This document shows, piece after piece, positions 29,531-41,877 of a stretch of 64,000 nt of DNA; within the stretch, counting starts at the first letter, position 1, and every line of letters starts with the position of its first letter. The notes beneath the pieces were generated by a model. That model was not told the origin of the DNA, did not search any database, and was given only the letters and a program-made list of their open reading frames with translations. The position numbers and the translations under genes were made by a program. Source of the stretch: Siphonodentalium dalli (lineage: Eukaryota; Mollusca; Scaphopoda; Gadilida; Siphonodentaliidae); the NCBI GenBank assembly GCA_032622095.1, contig CP136069.1:53118760-53182759 (forward strand), read 5' to 3'.

Positions 29531-31856
29531 GGAAGTAGCCTTACCTGATTCAACAACAGGCTCGTTAACACAATGCGTGACGATAATACATAGCCGTCAC
29601 GAGGCCACATTTAAGCAATTTTGGTTTCCCCGACCCACACCCAAAATTTCAAGAATGAGTAGGTGCATGTAGGTTGGTAATTTATTTTTTAATCACAAGT
29701 AATCACTGGCTGAATGGTTAACCATTTATATACCAAATACTCATTGACGAGTAGTTAGGAAATCTTCAGATAATAATTTATTATCTAAACTTTTCCTTTC
29801 AATAAATATGACTCCTTCTGTTCTTGTATTATCGGTCGTCTGCTTATTTTTTGCAGAAAACCCCTCCAGATGAATAATAAACCATTCCAATGTATACTTT
29901 TATAACTGAATAGGGAAATCCATTTAGTATAGAAAAAGTTAATGTGAGTTTAATAAATGTTTTCAAGATAAAAATGATTTGATTTATTCCTCTAAATGCC
30001 ATAAAATAAACTCATGTAGCCTGTATTTGTCAAGATTTATTAAAGATAACAAAGGTTTTCAATGCATTTCAATTATTCTATTCATGTATTTATCACCTTG
30101 ATTACAAATACAACAAATATTCTCTGGGAAGCCAATTAAACATTTGGAGTAGGGAATATTTTTTTAGGGTAAGTAGGGTTAGTGAAAACAGACAACATGG
30201 GAATTAATAGCGGGTGACTGAGTAGTATCAACGTCCATAAGTTATGGCGAAAATTTAAAGTACTTTTAAATTTAAATAGCCTTAAGGTACTTGACATGTG
30301 AATCCATTATAACGCGTGGGCGTAACGGTTATGAATGTATTATGCAAATATGTCATGGTGTCCCACATTATACGATAGAACGCGCCTAAGAGCACACCGC
30401 ATGTTCATTTACATTTGAGTAGAATACCTGCATGTGTTCGTCAATATTCCCATGTTTGTGAATCATTCTATAGAGTACAAGGTAAGCAACGTACATTGTG
30501 TGAAGAAACACAATTCAGGCACCTGGTCGATGAAGGGCACTCATCGGCTGCGAATGAAGTGCTTTCTCGTATTGAGCGCCCTATGCGCTTTGCTGTTGTT
30601 GTATTTTTTCTTTGTGTTTTTGTGTTGTTGTTTTATTTTGTCTGTTTGTTTTTTGTTGTTGTTACATCTGTGACTTTATCTTTCCCAAGCCATATACTTT
30701 TTATGTGTGCCCATACCATAGTATGGTACAGATAGTGTCGACGTCCGGATTGACCACTCATCGTTCGTCCATCCGTCAATATGTACGTCCGTCTGTCTGT
30801 CCGTCCGTAGACACTTTACGCATGGTGCGATAACTCAAACATTTTCTATCCAATCGGAACCAAGTTTTGTGTATGAGTGTCTCAGCCAAGTATACATATT
30901 GTTCAATTAAAAAAAAAATATTAGAAAAAGAAAATGATCTTAAAAAATTATTTAAACAAAATTCTTCAATGAAATTACTGAGACTCATTTAAACATCTTT
31001 TCGGGAACCACCAAGCAAGCTGATCTGATTAATCTGACAGGGGCCATGAATGGGAGTTATTCAGAATGTTAAAATGTGACCGACCTGTCAACAAGTTAGC
31101 GTCACACTTTCCCACGGAGGGGGGGGGGGTCCCACATTCTACACACCAATGTTCCCCTACCCCACCTCCTCCCTACCATTATCCCGCCTCCTACGCCCAC
31201 CACAATTCCTTGTCAAAGTTATACTTTCTTCTTGTTTTGTGAACAATACCCACAATTGATTACCTGACCAAATTATGTCAGATTTGATGTTATCTGATAA
31301 TTGAATAAACAAAAGGTTCCACAGAGGATGGATACTATTGTTTGTTTATGGGTGTTCTGTTAACACCTCCACCACTTAGCCAAGTAAATTCATTTGACTC
31401 GAACAAAGGAGCTCTACTATAGCCAGTATGTCCTTTTGAATGCTTAGACTTGTATTGAATTAAAGAGAGCACAGATAGGAGATTTAGCCCATTTTATCTA
31501 TTTCGTGTCTTTAACCATTTCCACTATTAAGTAACTATATTATTTTGATAGTCACATGGTCATTTGCAACAACATAAATATAACTGCTTACACTATGATA
31601 GTGGTGACAGACTTATATAAATGTTATATTAACCATTCTCTTTTGATCCATACATTCCAATTAACCCTTCTCTTTTGACCCATAAGTTCAAATACGTTCA
31701 AATGTTATTATTTACATGTGTGTGTACTACGTTAGTACATAATAGTATACTTATAATTACACATCAAAACTCTAGGTAATGATTTCGATCATAGCAATTT
31801 ACTATCGCCAAGGGATGAGTTAAACATAATTTATGTAGATCGTGATCGGCCTCTCG
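29531..31856. other. Intergenic sequence, no gene seen
   Basis: Contains a T/G-rich tract at 30600-30670 whose translations look leucine/phenylalanine-rich only through composition. A GTCCGTCTGTCTGTCCGTCC-type simple repeat lies at 30785-30810 and a G run at 31124. No gene is supported. Confidence 0.45.
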
Positions 31857-31860
31857 TTAA

Positions 31861-32224
31861 CCCTTTACCCAACAGAAGGGCCCTGTGCCAATGCATTCTA
31901 TTATATATGCGAGTCGACCATAGGTCGCCTCGCATATATAAGAGAATGCATTGGCTTAACACATTAAAAATTATAAAATTGTTAAAGAATGTAAGAAAAA
32001 ATGGTAAAAAGTGTTAAAAAAAGATTTTTTTTAGGCCAATGCATTCTCTTATATATGCGAGGCGAATGCATTGGCACAGGGCATAACTGTAACTATCACA
32101 ATGTGGTCACGGAGCCGGTTCCAATGATACCCATATTTGTATGGTTCTATTGAGACAGACCGAAGATATTTTAGGCTGTTGAAGCTTTATTTGGCCGGTT
32201 TTGGCCGGTTTGTTGGGTAAAGGG
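31861..32224 (+). mobile_element. TTAA-flanked MITE, family 1, copy 3, palindrome deletion
   Basis: TTAA lies at 31857-31860 and 32225-32228. It is nearly identical to 23680-24070. The second palindrome (32035-32065) has lost 38 central bases, leaving GCGAGGCGAATGCATTGGC. The first (31887-31955) has one change in its left arm (CATTCTATTAT). Confidence 0.88.
31887..31955. repeat. 69-base palindrome, arm 1 with one substitution
   Basis: One base of the left arm differs from other copies (CTATTAT for CTCTTAT), creating a single extra mismatch. Confidence 0.88.
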
Positions 32225-32466
32225 TTAATATAGAAAGAAAAATAATGTCGTCCACATTGGCAATGTACCAAAATGGACAGGCTGCTGCATACATATAAAA
32301 CAAACTGTTTTATATATGCTTTGTTAATATCTCAGTAGTACTATACACAAAGTATACGGTACAGTTTTATACCATATTTATACCCATAGTACTTAGCCGA
32401 TGATACAAACTGTTCACCATCAGTGGTATTGTGGTTTTAACCACAATTATGTAGGCTAGTGGTTAA

Positions 32467-32590
32467 AGGCACGTGCGGCCTTAATTGTCGAAAATATTCA
32501 TATTTGTTCCAAACACCGTAAACAGAAAAACATTAAAACGCATACATTTCCGTTGTATATTCAAATAGCATCACAAAACATGATTATTAC
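32467..32590 (+). mobile_element. TTAA MITE family 2, 5' fragment
   Basis: Begins after TTAA at 32463-32466 with AGGCACGTGCGGCC and AAAATATTCATATTTGTTCC, matching the left end of 20557-21078. The right end is not recognised. Confidence 0.6.
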
Positions 32591-33999
32591 AGTCATGGAA
32601 TATAAGTAGTGGCTCGCCTTGTCAGTTGTCATTCTGTTTGTCGCGATTAATTCGTTCCACCAATAATGAAGTATTTATTTATTTACAACTGCGTATACCT
32701 CAGACGTTATAATATGATACATGAACATCATAAACACATTAGTTCGCATAAATAAAAGATGACAATTGGGTTTTACATATTGAGATGTACCAGTCAATCT
32801 AGTGGGTTGGACTAAGATCTCGAGGACTGTCTATCATATTAGTACAGCGGCCAAACGCCAAAAGTGGTCGGGTACCCCTACCCACGGTAGAACAAGTTAA
32901 AACCAACTTTTTTTGAATGAGAAATATATACTATAGACGGAAATGATAGTGAAAAATAACGGAATTGGTGGTGGCTATTCTCAAATCGATGATGAACGAT
33001 ACCCACCAGTGGCTTTTCCCAGAAATTAACGATTTTGGTAAAGTGAGCCCTGCGGCTATGTCCTAAGTTATTAGCCCACATTGTAGGCGTTAAAATGACT
33101 ACAGCATAGCATGTCTGTACCTGATATGCAAGAAGTGTTGGTTAATTTTGATTTTAGTGCCATTTGGAGCCGAAACATTTATTTTTTGTTGAAAAATCGC
33201 TCTTTTTCAAAGAAATTATATTTTTCGAACATTATCATTCAAACGGATATTGCAATAATATTGAAATATTTAATCCATATGGTGTAGTAGTTATCTGTCA
33301 AGCATACGCAGAAAGAAGTTAACGAATATTTCGAACGGTTTGTGAGATATTGGATTTTAGCTACCCCTCCTCCAAACACATTTTTGGTCGAAAAAAATAC
33401 ATATTTTTGATAATGACATTACAAACATTTTCGAATTGATCTGAATGGGACCCAATATGAATCTTGTACTGAAAGTGTTGTCCAGAGATGCCGTTTAGTC
33501 GATTACAGATGTGTTCAGGCTTTCAAACCCCCAGTTACAACAACAACAATTATTTTATTGATAACAGTTAATTTTGCATGCATTAACATCAATGTTAAGT
33601 ACTAAAACCTTTGTTATAAACAATACGTGACCAAGTATATAATTCATATGGCTCAGTAGTTATCTGGACATCACAAGTAGAAAGAATTTGACAGAAATTG
33701 TCAACGGTTTTCAAGATATTGGAATTAGGTACCGCTCCCCGGACGCGATTTGGTAGAAAAACTACATATTTATGATAACAAGACAGACCTTTCTAAATTA
33801 TTCTAATGAGCATCTAATCATTATTCGTGTGATGAAAACCTGATCCGTAGACACGGCGAGCCTGGTTTTAGATTAACTCAGGTTTCCAATTAAACCCCAG
33901 TTACAACAACAACAACAACAACAACACAATATTTTATTTATGACATGTAATTTTATATTAACACATATCGACTTTGAGCAACTGAAGTATTTGTTCTAA

Positions 34000-36550
34000 A
34001 CGACACATAATATAGACTAACATAATCATACAGAACAAAATCTTTGTTGCCCCCGCCCTATTAGACGTCCTGAACACACCACGAACTGAACAAAATATGA
34101 TCCCAGTATTAAGAAGCATGTAATTATAAAGGACATTTACATAAGGAACTATACAATGTTTATGGATGGGTATGTTCCCGAAACAGTGTGGCACTTTGAT
34201 TGGCAAATATGAAGGGCGAATTTGCTATATTTTTCAAGAACACTCTACCCAATTTAAAGACTTCAATGCACTACGAAATTAAGCTATACGATCTCTAATT
34301 CTCTATATTAACCGAGAGTGTGACGGGAATGTAGTTCAATCAGAGAATACATAATTGGTATGGATGGGTTGTGCATGTGTCGCTTTACACAAAGTGGCTA
34401 ATAAATAAGAAAGACGAATTTGCTGATTTAGCCCCCCCCCCCCCTACACAATTGAAGTGTTAAAGTTGAACAACTCACGAACTGAAATGATTGCTGTAAA
34501 TATTAACTGAGGATGTGGGCAAATATAGTAATATCGGGGCGCATACATGGTGATGATGGATGGGTTAGTTGGATCCCGAAAGCCTTTAGCACTTTACGAA
34601 AAAAAAAAAAATCGGATGGCAAACTCCAAAGGCGAATATTTTTTGTTTTGTGGGACCCCTTTATATGCCCATTTAAACTCTTGAACACACCATGCGCCGA
34701 ATATTCATGCTTTTATTATTAAATCACAGTGTGAACGAAAGGTAGTGCTATCACGGAATATACATGTTATATGGGTAGTTTTTTTCCCCAAAATCCTAGG
34801 GTACTTTACAAAAGGCAGCTGGCAAAAACCAAAGCTAAATATTTTCTGTGAGCACCCTACCCCATTTAAAGTCTTAATATGGATGGACATGTTCTCAATA
34901 TTAACTGGGGTGTGGACAAGTGGTATGCAATTCAGGAAATATACATCTTCATTGCACGATGGGTGGGTTGGCTGGCTTCCCAATGTCTGGGGCACTTTAC
35001 AAAAAGTGGCTAGCAAAGAGAAGGCAAAATCTCACTGTTTTGTGTACCCATAACCCTTCTAAACTCTTTAGCACACACTGAACCGAATCTATATGCTCTC
35101 ATCTATTATTTACAATTTGAATGGGTGGTTTTGTTCTCGAAATCCTGGAACACTTTACAAAAGGCGGCTGGCAAATATGAAATGTAATGTGTTAGACCAC
35201 ACTACCCCATTTGCAGTCTTGGGACACACAATGAACCGAAAGGATGTGCTCCCATTATTAACTGCGTGTGTAGAGAAATGGACGCTATATAAAGAATATA
35301 GTATACCAGGGTCTTGAATGTCTGGGTCACTTTACAAAAAGTTGTTGATGAAAGAGAAAGTCGAATACTCACAGTTTTGGGGGGGGGGGGGGGGGGGCCC
35401 ATTAACCCATTTAATATCTTGATCAGAGCATGAACTGAAGTTATATTCTCTCATACTTAGCTGAGTGTGTGATCGAAATGTAATGCTGTCATGGAATTAT
35501 TAATTGATATATGGGTGATTTGGTTCCCTCGAAATCCTGGAACACTTTATAAAAAGCGGCTGGCAAACAAGAAGGCGAATTTTCTATGTCTTGAGGACCC
35601 CACTATCCAACTTGAAGTCTTAACAAAATGATATGCTCTAAATGTTAACTGAAGTTGTGGACAAATGGGATTATGATCTTGCAATACGAATCTGTTATAG
35701 ATGAGATGGTTCCCGATAGCCTATGGCACTTTTCAACAAATGCTCAGCAAATGAAAGGGCTAAATTTTACTCTCAGGGGACTCCATCCCTATCTGAAGTC
35801 TTGAACACAACACTAGCTCAAGGCATAAGCTATCCATATTACTCGAGATTGTGGCTGAATTGCAATGGTGTCGCGTGCCCGCCGTTCGCGAGAACACCGT
35901 GGAACCTTGCACAAAGCAGATGGCAAACGAACTATTGAAGCTACATCGAAGTGAATGGATGTGCCCTCATGGTCAAACGACGATATGGACAAATGGCTAT
36001 TCTATAAAGAAATACACAATTGTTATAGATGGGTCAATACCCGACAGTCAGGGACGGACACGTTACAAAAAGCGATTGAAAAATAAATAATGCGATTTTT
36101 CAATGTTTGTATTACCCCCTTCCAAATTTGAAGACTAGAACATACCATGGATTGGAACGATATAATAATTGACTGCGTGTATGGACAATGGCGAGTTAAT
36201 TGTACTAGGACGTAAACAATGTAAATAGATGGATTTGGGTTATGAAAGAATGAGCACTTAACGAAAAGTGACTGGAAAAATAAGAAAGGGAAAACTGTGA
36301 GGACCCCTACTTTATTTGAAGTCTTGGAAGACACCACAAGGTGAAATGATATGACCCCAATATTAATTGAGGGCTTCACCAAAGGTTAGTTTTTATCAGA
36401 ACATACATATATGTGTTGGTTCCCGAAAGTCTGCATCATGTGGCACCCCACAACAAGCGGCTGACAAATGTTCACTGTTGTATGTACCCCTACCCAATGT
36501 CTTGAACACATCATGTACTGAAGGGATTATGAATTCAATATCAACATATA
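34000..36550 (+). repeat. Degenerate tandem array, about 190-base unit, about 13 copies
   Basis: A landmark of the form CACTTTACAAAAAGTGGCTG followed by GCAAA recurs near 34190, 34382, 34588, 34803, 34992, 35148, 35330, 35544, 35725, 35905, 36060, 36253 and 36443. Units also share ATATTAACTG with a following GTGTGG and a late GACCCC or TACCCC. Homopolymer C/G runs sit at 34434 and 35378. Confidence 0.75.
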
Positions 36551-36939
36551 ATTTCGCCGAAAATATGCGATATATAAGTATGTGGTAGTTCTATCCGGAG
36601 ATAAACAATGTATCTGGGAGGGAGATTGTATGGGGAAAATTAGGATGAAATCCAGTTGGAACTGATTGGATACAATGATATACACATAGTTTCGTTGGAG
36701 CTGATTGGACGCAATGCTACACAGATAACGTTGTTTTCGTCATTGATACGCCCGTCGCCGTGAGATTGCAGACGACCTGGAGGTTGTAAATTTCACGCTC
36801 AGCACGGTTTCAATGTTTTTCACGAAGTTTTAACAAATGGCAGCATTATGCAAATCGCTTTGTTTTCGAGATAAATGTCTGAACCCCGTCAACTATTTTA
36901 ATATTTTCGCGCTGACTGAGTTGCTGTACATAAAAAGAG

Positions 36940-37319
36940 TATTTCTGATTAAATTATATTCAGTATTGCGCATAGAAGTTCAGTGTTAGGACCACTGTAT
37001 TCCAAACAGTAATGATATGCTTTTTCTATTTGCCACAATGACAGAGAGGGGACATTTTAATGTGATTACTCAATTGGCCATAGTTCAAACTACTGCATTT
37101 CAATCTTAAGCGCGAATGGAGTACTTGTGCATCTATACGTCGGACATGCTGGGTTCTCCAGCTGTCCAATTGTTGTAATATCTGTATACCATTATTGGTT
37201 TTTTGAGAATAAACAATTGATTGGTTGATTGGTATGCGACACTTATTGTATGTAATAGCAAATAAAATGCGTTGTTGTTGTAATTTGGGATCTGGAAGCC
37301 TGAACACGTCTTTAATCAC
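36940..37319 (-). pseudogene. LINE C-terminal fragment
   Basis: The minus-strand frame ends with LRLKCSSLNYGQL, then SPLCHCGK and a stop. This resembles the C-terminal zinc-type region (LRL-CSSLN ... PLC-CG) found after the reverse transcriptase in several LINE clades. After the stop, a shifted frame continues with SISLLFG-type sequence. It is a small decayed scrap between the satellite core and the right arm of the foldback. Confidence 0.5.
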
Positions 37320-39499
37320 TTAAGCAATGTCCCCGGGCTCAATTTTCAGCAAAAGAATTATGTTGGGTCCCAGTATGATCAATTGGGAAATTTGGTAAAG
37401 TTCTGAACAAAAATATGCATTTTTTCGACCAAAAATGTGTTTGGGGAGGTGTAGCTAAAATCCATTATTTCGCAAATTGTTATAAATTTCTGTTAACTTC
37501 TTTCTGCATATGCTTGGCAGATAACTGCATCACCATAAGTATTAAATATTTGGGCATTATAACAATATCAATTTGAATGATAATGTTCGAAAAATAATAT
37601 TTTTGTGATTTTTCAGCAAAAAATAAATATTTTGGCTCCAAATGGCAGGAAAATCTAAATTAACCAACACTTTTTTCATATCAGGTAGAAGTATGGTATG
37701 ATGTAGTAATTTTAATCCCAACAACATGGGCAAATAGGCTAGGACATAGCCACAGGGCTCGCTTTACCAAAATCGTTAATTTCTGGAAAAAGTCACTGGA
37801 GGGTATCGCTCACCGTCGATTTGACAATAGCCACCACCTATTCCGTTATTTTTCAATTTCTGTCAAATTCTTTTTACTTGTGTTGTCCAGATAACTACTG
37901 AGCCATATGAATTATATACTTGGTCACGTTGTTTATAACAAAGGTTTTAGTACTTAACATCGATGTTAATGCATGCAAAATTAACTGTTATCAATAAAAT
38001 AATTGTTGTTGTTGTAACTGGGGGTCTGAAAGCCTGAACACATCTGTAATCGATTAAACGGCATCCCTGGACAACACGTTCAGTACAATATTCATATTGG
38101 GTCCCATTCAGATCAATTCAAAAATGTTTGTAATGACATTATCAAAAATATGTATTTTTTCGACCAAAAACGTGTTTGGGGGAGGGGTAGCTAAAATCCA
38201 ATATCTCGCAAACCGTTCAAAATGGTTGTTAACTTCTTTCTTCATATGCTTGACAGATAACTACTACACCATATGGATTAAATATTTAAATATTATTGCA
38301 ATTAACGTTTGAATGATAATGTTCGAAAAATATAATTTTTTTGAAAAAGAGCTATTTTTCAACAAAAAATAAATGTTTCGGCTCCAAATGGCACGAAAAT
38401 CCAAATTAATCAACACTTCTTGCATATCAGGTACAAATATGGTATGCTGTAGTAATTTTAACACCAACAATGTGGGCAAATAACTAAGGACATAGCCACA
38501 GGGCTCACTTTACCAAAATCGTTAATTTCTGGGGAAAGCCACTGGTGTGTATCGTTCATCGTCAATTTGAGAATAGCCACCACCAATTCCGTTAATTTTC
38601 ACTATCATTTTCGTAAAGAGTATATATTTCTCCTTTTAAAAAAATAAGTTTTAACTTGTTCTACCGTGGGTAGGGGTATCTCGAAAACTAGAGCTCTTTT
38701 TCGATTTGGCCGCTGCAATATATCTCCATGAAGATACAGATGTTTCAACGGAATTTCCAGGTGCTATATATTGGTGCTATATACATGCATTGGCTAAATA
38801 TTCTCAGTTTAAACGAACTGTTGTTGTGTACGTATATCAGCTATATGTGCCAGGCACAAAGCGAGATTTTGAGTTGTTTATGTCAGTCGATGAGTCTGTT
38901 CTAAAATCCTTGTCAGATGTCAGTATTGGGGGATCCTGAAACGCCTTGTGCTACTAGCTGCATTTCTTGTATATCAGAAGAAACTATATATATTTGACTG
39001 CACACTGTGGCCACTATTTTCGAACAGGCCATCCATATCTCTTGACAAATTGTAACTTTTTTCTGGAAACTGTATTGAATGGAACAGACTCAATTTTGTT
39101 ATAATATATATGCAATCCTCTGACAGTTCGATGTCTCTCAGTTTGCACGAATATAAGTATCTCTTCAATAGAATGATCAATATACGTTTAATGCTTCTTC
39201 TATGTATCTATTTTTGCTAGCTCATTGTGTGAATGTCCTGATTGTCATCCCCATATACATATGACAGTTAGGAAGATATAATTGTTCAAGTGACTTGAGT
39301 TGGTCACCATTTGTCGGGATTGTGAAATGTGAACGCCCAAAATTCATGAATATGATATGGAGATGGCCTGGGTGACTATATATAACTTATATGTGGATAT
39401 CGGCGAATAGCAATCTGATCAATAATAGTGCATATCCGCTCGCCATCCGTGACACAAAGGACACCAAATGTGATTTAATTCATGGTATATCATTTGAGA

Positions 39500-41460
39500 A
39501 GAACGTGTATGAATTTAGTGGAAATTAGTGCCAAATATATTTGTATCAGCTTTTGCCTTTTTTGCCATATTTAAACCACGCCCATTAGACTCATGGGTGC
39601 ATGATATACTGGCGATGATTATATGTTTGGTGGTAATCAGCAACAAAACAAATTCTGAGAATAGTTATGACTCCACATTTCTCACCCAAACGACAGCAAT
39701 TTGGCGTCTTTAAATCACACGATGATATTCCTCGTATCATATAGGAGAATAATATATCAATTTGGTGGAAATCTGGGCTAAAATTGTTTATTGAATCAAT
39801 TGTTGGTGCAACGCTGACTCGAACAACGCCACATTGCGGAGGTGATTATGTATTCGTTTGGTGAAAATAGGCGACAAAACTATTTCACCATATTTATTTA
39901 ATGTTGCCGACCTTCCCCTTTTCTTCCCCTGACACCAACAGCGTCATTTTAGAAAATTTAAACCCGCACCATTAACTTCCTTGTAAAAAGTTACATCCCT
40001 TAGAACGCCTTGGTGCCATATCAATTGTACCGCTTGAAGTTATATATAGAACGCACACAGACAGACAGAAAGACAGACAGACAGCACGATTTGATTTCTT
40101 GTATCATTTGAGAAGAACGTGTCTGAATTTGATGGTAATTGGTACTAAAACTATTTTGTATCAGTTTTGGTGACCCTCCCGTCCCTATTTCGGACTCAAG
40201 CTGCACACACTAAGGCTCATTAGAGTTATAGAGATGCATATATATGAAATTGGTGAAAATTGGCGAGTATACAAATTTGTATAAAATTTAAGGTCCCCAT
40301 AGGGCACCAATTTGGTGTATCTAAATCACACGATAAGATTCCTAATATCACGGAGAAGAATGTGTATCAATCTGGTGGAAATCTGCATTAAACATATAGA
40401 TAATTTTTGTGTCCCTCTCATCTCTATACACCACTGACTCGAATGGCCCCACTTGTGATATTCTTAAACCACACAATAACACTCCTGATATCATGGAGAT
40501 GATTGTGTATAATTTTGGTGATAATCGGCGACTAAAACAATTTTTTTATCAAATTTGGTGCCAATTCGTCCCCTCCCCATCTCTCACACAAAAAGCACCA
40601 CTATGGCGTCTTTAAATCACACGATTAGATTTCTCGTATCATGGATAAGAAAGTGCATTAATTTGGTGGAAATTGACACTAAAACAATTGTGCATCAATT
40701 GTGGTGCCCCTGTCCCTTTCAACGCACACTTGACTCGATTGAGGCCAAATTTGACAGATATAAGCCACACCATTAGACTCCTCATACCATGGGGATGATT
40801 TTGTATAAGTGTGGTGGCAATCGGCTACTAAACCAATTATTATCAGATTTAGTGCCCACCCCTCCCAATCTCTCATCCAAACGACAACAATTTGGCGTTG
40901 TTAAATCGCACAATTAGATTCCTTGTATCATGAAGAAGAATATATATGAATTTGGTGGAAATCGGCGCTATTTAGTTTTATAAATGTTGGTGCCCCTCTC
41001 CCCTTCCGTGCATCTATGACTCGAACGACGCCACTTTTGACATATTTAAACCACACCGTTGGATTCTTCATATCATAGGGATGATTATATGTAAGTTTCG
41101 TGGCAATCGGCGACAGAAAAAAATTCTCCCCTCCCCGTTCCGGGCACCCCTGACGCGAACGGCGCGACTTTTGCCATATTTAAACCACACCATTAGATTT
41201 ATCATATTATGGGGATGATTATATATACGTTTGGTGACAATCAGCGACATTTTTTGTTCTGCCCCTACCCCTTTTCTGCCCCTGACAACAACGGCGTGAC
41301 TTTAGAAAATTCTAACCCCGACCATTATCTTTCTCGTAAAAAGTTACTCCTAGTAGACCCCTTTGGCATCATCTAGATGGTCCCCTGTGAATTTCTATAG
41401 AACACAGACAGACAGACAGACAGACAGACAGATAGACAGACAGACAGACAGACAGACATT
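39500..41460 (+). repeat. Tandem array, about 290-base dimeric unit
   Basis: AATCACACGAT(T/A)AGATT-type landmarks lie at 39714, 40326, 40612 and 40905, with AATTTGGTGGAAATC and CGACTCGAACG-like blocks. A half-unit (ACCACACCATTAGACTCC, GGGGATGATT) gives a 145-base subperiod. It ends in a CAGA microsatellite at 41403-41458; another CAGA run is at 40058-40084. Confidence 0.75.
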
Positions 41461-41529
41461 CGCAAATATAGATATAGATGACCATCGCGTAAACAGCATG
41501 TTATAAAGACCTACTATATTTTACCTAAG

Positions 41530-41877
41530 CAAGAGCCTGATTGTGTTACAGACGACAGCACAATGCTACTGGCTAACCACACACAAATGGCATAAACGCT
41601 ATTTATTAGTTCCATATCAGGTATTCACCAACAAAAACGCTCTTTATGTTTACCATCATAATATAAACAAACACCAGAAAAGTAACTTTTTATGCTTTTG
41701 TTTACATAACAATGGTCAAACATATGACCATAACATACTGTTTATGTGATATTTCTTATTTGTATACGCCTATACGGACAAAGTATATCTACATTTTGAT
41801 GTTCTTTCTGTTTGTGGCGGTTTTTGACGGGTGGAGATATTTTCACAGGATACCCACCGCCAAGGCCAACCGTGTCT
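41530..41877 (+). mobile_element. TTAA MITE family 2, 3' fragment
   Basis: Matches the right two-thirds of 20557-21078, including an ACGCTCTTTA motif (41637) with a variant 41 bases before it, GGCGGTTTTTGACGG and CACCGCCAAGGCC. It ends before TTAA at 41878. Confidence 0.7.

Larger units (their letters stand above)
32847..38715. mobile_element. Large foldback, about 5.9 kb, with satellite-like core
   Basis: GCGGCCAAA at the left is inverted as TTTGGCCGC at the right. Arms of about 1 kb are inverted copies: 32870-33960 against 37330-38690, sharing CCCCTACCCACGGTAGAAC, GCCATTTGGAGCCGAAACAT and TTAACATCAATGTTAAGTAC. The right arm holds a 745-base unit nearly twice in tandem (37632 against 38377). 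The core 34.0-36.5 kb is a separate tandem array. No transposase was recognised. The long inverted arms recall Mutator-like or foldback transposons, but the superfamily is open. Confidence 0.65.

Noticed and set aside
30415-30833. Leucine/phenylalanine-rich frames resembling membrane segments
   Set aside because: They come from a T/G-rich low-complexity tract in three frames at once; no start context or homology.
32878-33081. Reading frame in the foldback arm
   Set aside because: It lies in repeated non-coding arm sequence, and the other copies do not keep the frame open.
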